This document shows, piece by piece, positions 56,346 through 64,000 of a stretch of 64,000 bases of DNA (its first letter is position 1; the number at the start of each line of letters is the position of its first letter). The position numbers and the translations under genes are program-made. The stretch spans positions 28,271,521 to 28,335,520 of the forward strand of contig JAJKFL010000042.1 in NCBI GenBank assembly GCA_021186555.1. The letters run 5' to 3'. The notes below the pieces were generated by a model. It saw only the letters and a list, made by a program, of their open reading frames with translations. It searched no databases and had not been told where the DNA came from. This stretch comes from Reticulitermes speratus (lineage: Eukaryota > Arthropoda > Insecta > Blattodea > Rhinotermitidae).

Positions 56346-59335
56346 TTAGTGTCCCAAAAGTCTCAAAAATAAAAACCTTTGAATTGCTGGAAAGTATACT
56401 CTATTACACTGGTCAACAGTGAAAATGTTACGGAGTTGAAACTAGTTAATCTTAACTAATTTGAGGTCGCTGAGAACGAATATGATGCTTAAAATTGTTT
56501 GTTAGCTCTTGTTTTGAAGTAACAGGTCTTTATTAATGTGACCGATTTTTATTATTTTCCTTACATTTTGTTTATACACGAAAGACTGAAATGGGTCTAC
56601 ATTTCCATTCCTAACCGTAATTTACGCTATAGGCTTATACTTACACTAAGATTGTGTACTTGCATATTCACAAAATTATATAGGCCTATATATTGAGCCG
56701 GTTCTGGCGTAGCGCAACTGCAGTGACTTGGTGTCGGTCATCGTCGGATCGCGTCGGGTCGCGCTAGCTAATCGTCGGGGATTCCCGCGCCTTTTTCACG
56801 GTGTGCCACGTGGTATTTAGAGTTTCAGTGTGCTTTCTCGCTGCATCCGTGCTCGATTACAATATCTTGTTTTTTAACGCGAAGAAAACTAAGATGCCTC
56901 GTAAATGTGTGAACCGTTCAGATAGTTTTTGTTATGTTTGTGGGGAAAGTGACATTTGCTTCACAAAAGCGTGCTCTAACTCCAATTGTGAAAAAGGCGT
57001 ACCATCTATACTTCGGTTGTAAAGTTGGGGATCAGGACAAGAGCTGGGCTTCACACACATGCTGCAACTCTTGTTCGGCAAATCTTTGCGGCTGGTTAAA
57101 TCACAAGAAGCGTTCTATGCCTTTTGCTGTACCCATGGTGTGGCGTGAGCCAACAAACCACATTACTGACTGCTATTTCTGCATGGTTCCTCCACTGGAA
57201 CATGGAACGTCGAAGAAGAAAAAGTGTAAACTGAGCTACCCAAATATACCATCTGCTATACTACCGGTGCTCCATGGAGACGATCTACCTATTCCAGAAC
57301 CGCCTGACTCATTTGAAATCGAAGATGATGATGAAGATGAGGAATGCAGTAATACAAATGTCTCAAGTTCTAGCGATCCAGATTTTATATCTGATGAAGC
57401 ATGTACTGAGCCACACAGAATAACACAGAACGAATTGAACGACCTTGTGCGAGATCTAGATTTGTCGAGAGGTAAATCTGAACTCTTGGGCTCAAGATTG
57501 CAGCAGTGGAATCTACTTGGTGAGGGCGTCTGCGTGTCTACATTTCGTTCACGCCATAAAGACTTTGTTTCATTCTTTTCAATGAAAAGTAATCTCGTCA
57601 CCTGCCATGACATTGATGGTCTGATGTCAGCTCTCAACATCAATCATAACCCTGATGAATGGAGGCTTTTCATAGACTCCTCACAGTTGAGTTTGAAAGC
57701 ATTATTATTGCATAATGGCAACATTTTGCCATCGATTCCAATCGGTCATGCAGTTCACATGAAAGAAACATACAGCAACATGAAGCAACTGTTGGAGTGC
57801 ATAAACTATGATAAATATAAATGGCAGCTTTGTTGTGACTTAAAGGTTGTTGCCATCTTACTCGGACTGCAGCAAGGATACACAAAATTCTGTTGTTTCA
57901 TCTGTGAATGGGACAGCCGAGCAAGGGCCTCGCACTATGTGGTCAGGGACTGGCCTTTAAGACAACGTCTGGAGCCAGGTTCAAAGAATGTACTACATCC
58001 GTCTTTAGTGGAACCAAGCAAGATTCTGTTGCCACCGCTGCACGTTAATCTTGGCCTAATGAAGAATTTCGTCAAGGCAATGGATCGAGACGGCCAAGCA
58101 TTCAAGTACCTTCGTGATAAATTTCCGAGGATGAGTGATGCAAAAGTCAAAGAAGGTGTTTTCGTCGGTCCACAAATCCGAGACATCTTCAGAGATGAAC
58201 AATTTGACCGGCTTATCACTGGTGACGAGCAGTGTGCTTGTAATGCTTTCCGGTTGGTTGCTAATAACTTCCTCGGAAACACCAAGGCTGACAATTACAA
58301 GGAAATAGTGGAGGACCTGTTGGTTGCGTATCAGAAATTGGGCTGCAATATGTCGTTAAAGATTCACTTTCTGCATTCTCACCTGGATTTCTTCCCTGAA
58401 AACTGCGGTGCGGTCAGCGACGAACACGGTGAACGCTTTCACCAGACCATTGCGGAAATCGAAAATCGATATCAGGGGAAATGGAGCCCAGTTATGTTAG
58501 CAAATTATTGCTGGACAGTAGTTAGAGACTCTCCAAAACTTGTATACAAAAGACAGGCTAAGAATAGACGCCTTTAGCCGAAGTGATGACGGACAGCAGT
58601 GAATAGTAAGTATTATTGTGTTAAATATGCTACATGTTATTATAAAATTTTACAAATCTTGGAAACTGTAGCTAACTCATCATTTTAAGGCCTATTTTCA
58701 TGTTCAGCATACCCAATTACATAAAGGAAAGTGGATTTGATGCTCGTAACCGAAAAAAAGTTAAAATTTGTTGCCCAGTGTTATCATACATTTACAGAGG
58801 AAACAATTTTTCGTCCATGCCTCACTCCAAACGGAAGGACACTTCTTCCTTTCTTCGAAAGACGCATCTTCCAGTAAAATATTCTTTTCTATTTTTGCTT
58901 GACTAGTGGAAAATATACCAGTCCTCTTTTAATTTACATTGCATTACGCTTTACTTGTTTCGAGCTTGTACTTCGTGTTCAAGGGCTTGAAAACTTACAG
59001 CTGTTAAGGTTACAGCATATTAGAACTGTGTATATGAAAATTGACATAAAAGTAATAAAAGACAAAAGCATTTTCTATATTAGTATGTTATTGTTAATAT
59101 GTCAGTTATTATATACGCCTAATATGTTGTAACTTAAATGGTTGTATGCTCTAATTCCCTTGGTAATGAATTGTGTTAGAAATAATGTCGGTCCTGTTGT
59201 TCTGTGAATTAAAGAAAATTGTGTTTTATGTGGTACGTTTTGGTTATTTCTGAGTTTGTGTGAATTGTCTCGGATTTAATAATCTCAACTCTCATATTGC
59301 TCAGACAATACACGAGCCAGAACATTTTGGGACAC
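56346..59335. mobile_element. Candidate transposon boundaries around the long ORF
   Basis: 'gtgtcccaaaa' at 56347-56357 and its reverse complement near 59323-59333 bracket the ORF. They could be short terminal inverted repeats. No matching target duplication is seen, so this is tentative. The 5' leader 56700-56890 is CG-rich relative to its surroundings. Confidence 0.3.
56894..58577 (+). pseudogene. Long transposon-like ORF of a multicopy animal family, single frameshift
   Basis: Translation starts MPRKCVNRSDSFCYVCGE and, after an extra base in GGGGAAAG (56942-56949), continues as VTFASQKR... to TAG at 58575-58577, about 560 residues. I recall similar intronless predicted proteins in arthropods and cnidarians without an agreed name. 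The N-terminal Cys pairs (CYVC, then CCNSC, then CYFC) suggest a zinc-binding region up to residue about 95. An acidic patch follows (EIEDDDEDEE). The C-terminal half has WRLFIDSSQLSLK, WQLCCDLKVVAILLG and SDEHGERFHQ, a spacing that could give a DDE-type triad (D, D, E). This is inference. A terminal basic stretch is KRQAKNRR. Single frameshift apart, the gene is intact, so either it is a young pseudogene or the extra base is a sequence error. Confidence 0.8.
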
Positions 59336-59776
59336 AGACGTAGGCCTACCTACTTTAGTTTGCGTATTGTAATCGCATGCTAGAGATTTCCTTTCCGTGT
59401 GATTCTATGGTTTAGAGACCAAAATAGAAAAAGAAAGCTGAGCGTAACAAAATGAAATTGTGTGCTGCTTTTGAAGAAGTTCTATGAGAGATGCAAATTA
59501 TATTTCAATCTAATGACAACGATGACAAGTGCTGCGCTCTAACTACTAGGCCTAATGCGCCGCCAGACCAATAAATCTATAAGAATGTGGAAAAATAATT
59601 TTATTTAAAATTATTCGGTACACCAGCCTGGGGGTTGAGCGAGGAATTATCAAACTCCTCTGCATAACAAATCATTCTAATACGAAGTGTTATACGGGGT
59701 CTCGAAGTTGGTCGGATTTTTCGTAATGGCCTACGTAACGGAAAATGGACATTGGATGTGACTCAAGAGATAGAAC
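58578..59776. other. 3' flank of the long ORF
   Basis: AT-rich, with several AATAAA-like strings but no clear structure apart from the candidate terminal repeat near 59323. Confidence 0.35.
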
Positions 59777-59792
59777 GGGGGGGGGGGGGGGG
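59777..59792. repeat. Run of sixteen G
   Basis: Homopolymer directly before a LINE 3' fragment. Length is uncertain because such runs are often miscalled. Confidence 0.9.
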
Positions 59793-59860
59793 CTTTAGTT
59801 GGATTGATCTTGCCTAGGCGAGGGACAAGTACCTGCTCTTGTGGGCATAGTAATGAACTT
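59793..59860 (+). repeat. Short LINE family C 3' fragment
   Basis: 'ttggattgatcttgcctagg' matches 'ttggattgatctggctcagg' at 52221-52240 in the copy-C tail. The rest is too short to place. Confidence 0.45.
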
Positions 59861-60944
59861 CAGTGTTTAGGAAATGTTTATAATTTTTTGAAAAACAGAA
59901 CTTCTTGGAGACGATTTTTAAGTCTTGGATTTATAAACGTTCTGAGAGGAGTAGGCCGAATTCATTATGCAGCTTATATTCCACTGCGTCTGTCCGCCGC
60001 TCCAAGAAGATATATGCATCCAGACAGCAAAGAACAAGTACCATCAATCACTGGGCTGCAGTCCAGTCGCACACAAAACTGAAGTAATTGGACGCACTTT
60101 AAATTACACAACTCTCTACATAATATCTGCCCTAACTTCCGCTCCACATAATGAATTTCGTTCTGTAGAACACGCGTTTACTCTTATTTAATGACGTAAT
60201 GCGGGTACATCGTTAGGTTTCGACCCTTTTCGCGTGCTGGGTTATGGAAATATTTTTGTTCGCATAGTCCCCACATCCCCAACGTAGTTGCAGACACCTC
60301 ATTTCCTGTATTGCTAGAAACAGTGGGTCCTAGCAACCCCTGGCTGTATATCTCCCCGCAAGGGCAGTAAAACCTTCCTGCAGCTATTGATCTGGCCTTC
60401 CCTCCTCGTAATCACACGCCAGCTATCCAAGAATCATCCCACCTACTACTCCTGCTTCAAGATCTCTTCAACCACCTGGAAACAATCGGAGTCTGGACGA
60501 CTTGGAGCGGTTAATAACGAAGAACAATAATCTTTTAGTTTTACATCATGTATTGAAATAAAACAATTCAAATTAGTGTGCATTCATATGTTGTGGTGAC
60601 GTTGTACATCTTAAAGTGAAAATTATGGGTATAACATCTTTCACACGTTAAGCAAAGTATGTCTTTCACTACACCAATTTTTGCAAAACTCGCAAGAAAT
60701 CAATAAATTTAATTTAATTTATTCGTAACAAATTTTATCAAAACCGGTGGGGGGAGCGGGGGGTATGTAGAAAATAAAGGAAAAATTTCACTTTCGCCCA
60801 TAAGTAAAGCATGCGTCTCACAGTACTGATTTTCATTGAGCACGTAGTTGATCACTGAAATTATGTGGAGATTAACACACGAAATTTCATCCAAATCGGA
60901 TTATAAAAGTGGAAGGTATGAATAGATGTTATTTACGCCCGTAA
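59861..60944. other. Spacer, nothing recognised
   Basis: Overlapping ORFs at 59804-60191 show no motif. Confidence 0.3.
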
Positions 60945-61190
60945 GTAATTGGATTGGTCACATCTTGCCTAGAAACTGCCTTTGAAACACGTGCTTGAAG
61001 GAAAGTTAGAAGGAAGGATAGAAATGACGGGACGACGAGGGAGAAGACGTAAGCAGCTACTGGATGATCTTAGAGAAAAGAAAAGATACTGGAAATTGAA
61101 AGAGGAAGCACTAGATCGCACCCTGTGGAGAACTCGCTTTGGAAGAGGCTACGGACCTGTCGTAAGACAGACTACAGAATGAATGAATGA
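60945..61190 (+). mobile_element. 3' end of RTE-like LINE (family R) with GAAT tail
   Basis: Frames give WIGHILPRNCL-like sequence, then LEGKLEGRIEMTGRRGRRRK, QLLDDLREKKRYWKLKEEAL and RTRFGRGYGPVVRQ, and then (GAAT)n. This is the least damaged C-terminus of the family here, 5'-truncated to 240 bp. Confidence 0.85.
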
Positions 61191-63768
61191 AGTGAAGTAT
61201 GAATTGCATTAAATGAATCTCTACGAAACTCGTATGCTCATTTAAATTATGTGGATATTTAGCACCAAATCAGAGGACAAATTTGGAAATTACAACTAGA
61301 AATTCCTTCCTTCCCTTAAGAAAGTATGGCTGTCTGTGCACGGATTTTCACGAACTCAGAAATTCCTATTCGAATTGCGTGAAAATTTAATACGCCGAAT
61401 TTCGTACAAATCTGACAATAAATGTGGAAACTTCTGCTAATAATCTATTTACGACCTTAAGTAATGCATGGCTATGTAACCGCTCGATTTGAGTTTGATT
61501 ACAGGCAGACGTTATGAGTCGCCAGGAGATAGTTTAAATATGTAGAGATATGAGGGAAGTAAAATTTTAATCATAAAATTAGAAAGTAAGTTGTGACGTT
61601 CGGTACTAGAGGCTAGTTAAGGGAGACCTTATGGAGGAGCGGATAGCTGTATCAGGCAAAGGGCGGAAATGTCGTTTGTCAGCTGTCACAGCTAACAGGA
61701 AATCCGGAACAGCTCAGACCGAAAAATTTGAGACTTGACAGCTGAGTGCAGCAATAATCCGTCTAGCAAAGCGGGTGACGCCACCACTCTTTTGCTATCT
61801 CGTAACAAAGAAGTCCATGGGTCTTCGCGACCTAGCCCAAGGATCCTAGTAATTAGAGACCTTGTAACCTTGCCCTCAGCAGAGTACACATAATGGTGTC
61901 TAAAACACAAGTGCTTTGATCTGTGTGTAAAATTAGGAAATTAAGAAAGGTATGTTCTTTTTGTTTCTTGTGGACAATTTTTATGCGTTTTGTAATAAAA
62001 TATGAAGAGAGAAATGTAAAGACGGAATATGTGAAGAACGGAGGGGCAGTAATTGTTTAATGTTGTCACGTTCTTAATTGAAGGAGGAAAAAATCTTCCT
62101 GTTCGCTGTTCGTAGCTGATTTTCTCTCGTGCCGGTACCTTTCCTAAACCGGCAGCGAGGCGTGAAATTTCATTGCTTTAAGAAGGGTTCGGAAGGCGCG
62201 CCTATCTGCAATTAAACGGACAGAGAGACACCCTAGTAAATAAATTGTACATGAGTCTTCCCAGACACAATCCTTTATATTCTGCTTCGTGCTGGCCATG
62301 TATCTTAAGTGGGGAAAGGAAGATTCTCAGGGTTGCCAACGTAGGCTTCATCCGATGCCAGTGTCACCTGAAGAAACCACATATTTTGCGCTCAGTTTAG
62401 TTGGATAAAACCGTTGCTCAAGGAAAATAGATTTTAGAAGGATAAAATAAGTGAGGAATTCAGGGTAATACATGACAAATTAGTAAATAAGAATTCTATC
62501 TTGCAGTATCCATCTTGATCAAGCAATAGAAATTCCTGTTTGTTGACAGATTTCTCTTCTGTTGTGTAACCCGAAAGTTCATTACGAAAGATTACCGTGT
62601 TTTTTGTGAGTCTGTCTACTCTAGTATAAATCCACCGATATTTTTAAGGAACATAGGTCTGTTGCCTCCAGCTTTCGTGTAGATGCCCTGGACGATAATT
62701 TTACTAGGGTTTTCTTCGAATTTCTCGGTATGTCTTCCCGAAATCCGGTTTAGTATTTTGAAGTACTATACTACGACTTTATTCCACGTCTTTACCCACA
62801 TATCCTTCTACCTTCTCCGACGGTACAAACCATTTGCAATGAAAAAGCCCTACAAATCAATAGATCCAATATATTAAGAGGATTTTCTGCCCCAGATCTC
62901 TTCTGGAGAACTAATAAGGGACTATCCGAACAGTGTACGAGTTACCTCCTCACAATTATTATTGAAGTTGAGTAAACTTCGAGAAGAGTAGGGTGTATTC
63001 TGATGGAGGAAGAAAGTAAAGTTTCAGAGCACGCAGCTGGTACTGACCCACCGACGAATGTTACGACGTCTGGAAAGACGTGCTTTCAGAGGTTTTATTA
63101 CCGTGGATCGTTTTGTTTGGGGGTGGATCACCCCACATATGTTGTCAATACACCAAATCAACATTAAGAATTTATTTATAACAAATTAAATAATTCAGAT
63201 GCGCACTTACAGTCTTTGCGGATTGCAACATAAAATAAGAAATAGTCTAACCAAAACAGACGACTGGTTCCAGAGAAGCTTTACCATCTCAAGAGTTGGT
63301 GATGCCTGTCTTTACAAACACCTCTAGACGTAGCAACACCAAGGACTGCTGCCATCCTTGCCGAAACAGAATTTTGATGTAAAGGCCGAGACCGGAATTA
63401 GTTGCTCATAGCTCAGAGCCCGGATGCAGAGTAATAAAGCAACTACCGACTGCTAACCAAGTAAACTCTGGTCTTATCCCAAAAGGTAAAGGGTAGGGGA
63501 GGAAAGGAGCTAACGGGACAGTCCAACTATGATTATACGGGGTGTAAGGTATAGTTTGCCGAATCTCCGTGGAGTGCCGAAACCTTTGCACCGGCACAAC
63601 CTCCCCCCGCAAACTCGTCCCCCCGGGACGATAGGTTGTGTCGTAACTTGCTGGCCTTTCCTGTCGTCAAGCTGGCGGTTGCATCCTCCGATTGCCCGTA
63701 GATGCCGTAACGTTTTCATGTTTTACATATTTGTATACATGCTTGCCATCCCATGACAAACTTCCCAG
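61191..63768. other. Spacer, nothing recognised
   Basis: GC-richer patches at 61640-61880 and 63540-63710 have no match elsewhere in the window. Overlapping ORFs at 63406-63756 arise from that GC-rich patch and show no domain. Confidence 0.3.
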
Positions 63769-63953
63769 CAACAGCTTCCTCGCATAGCAACAGCTCCCTT
63801 GCGCGGCAACAGCTCCCTTGCGCTGCACCCGCTCTCTTGCACAGCAAACGTTCTCTTGCACAGCAAACGCTCTCCTGCACAGCAACAGCTCTCTAGCACA
63901 GCAACAGCTTCCTTGCACATCAACAGCTCCCTCGTACAGCAACAGCTCTCTCC
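63769..63953. repeat. 19-bp minisatellite, about 9.7 copies without indels
   Basis: The unit caacagctcccttgcgcgg or a variant starts at 63769 and then every 19 bases to 63940. Variation is by substitution only (cttcctcgcatag, ttctcttgcacag and so on). Cys/Ala-rich ORFs on the minus strand are products of the repeat. Confidence 0.95.
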
Positions 63954-64000
63954 ACCGACATAGGAAAATATAAGAAGGAAATACTGAGATACAACCAGTA

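Noticed and set aside
63667..63942. Cys-rich 91-codon protein, possibly a secreted peptide
   Set aside because: The cysteines come from the 19-bp minisatellite read in frame. No signal peptide is evident.

Overview
The window looks like repeat-dominated nuclear DNA from an insect. The evidence is layered, decayed RTE-type LINEs, tRNA-derived SINEs, mariner, pogo-like and hAT-like DNA transposons, AT-rich spacers and many microsatellites. Several repeat families resemble ones I associate with cockroach-type genomes, but naming the order is only inference. I found no confident host gene, no rRNA, no free-standing tRNA gene and no CRISPR. Nearly every recognisable protein piece is a broken transposable-element gene.

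Layout. 0-13 kb: SINE copies of four families, an hAT-like MITE, LINE tails, hairpins and long stretches with nothing recognisable. 13-18.6 kb: a dense mosaic of LINE C-terminal fragments, 100-bp and 112-bp tandem arrays, and a 1.26-kb mariner (15532-16791) inserted in a LINE-derived repeat whose uninterrupted copy lies beside it. 19.9-23.2 kb: a nearly full-length antisense RTE-type LINE with recognisable endonuclease and reverse transcriptase, broken by stops and frameshifts. 23.2-23.5 kb: a symmetric foldback element. 26.3-43.4 kb: an unusual AT-rich domain built around a palindrome of about 10.4 kb. Its arms (28370-33458 and 33665-38751) seem to differ almost only by single-base indels. 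The axis is an older, more diverged short inverted repeat. The domain is flanked by a loosely matching direct duplication (26340-28370 and 40795-43390). Just inside the right copy is a short array in which each unit pairs a forkhead-like site with an inverted-repeat-1 nuclear-receptor (ecdysone-type) site.

43.9-64 kb: a long GATA microsatellite, three more copies of an RTE-like LINE family with GAAT tails, a LINE split by a solo LTR that is itself split by a SINE, a decayed pogo/Tigger-like transposon, one long frameshifted ORF (56894-58577) of a transposon-like multicopy family that I cannot name with certainty, and a 19-bp minisatellite at the right end.

The parts do not form a pathway. 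The window is best read as a record of nested insertions, with two features needing a second look: the giant palindrome, which may be a recent rearrangement or an assembly/read fold-back artefact, and the tandem hormone-response-like array.
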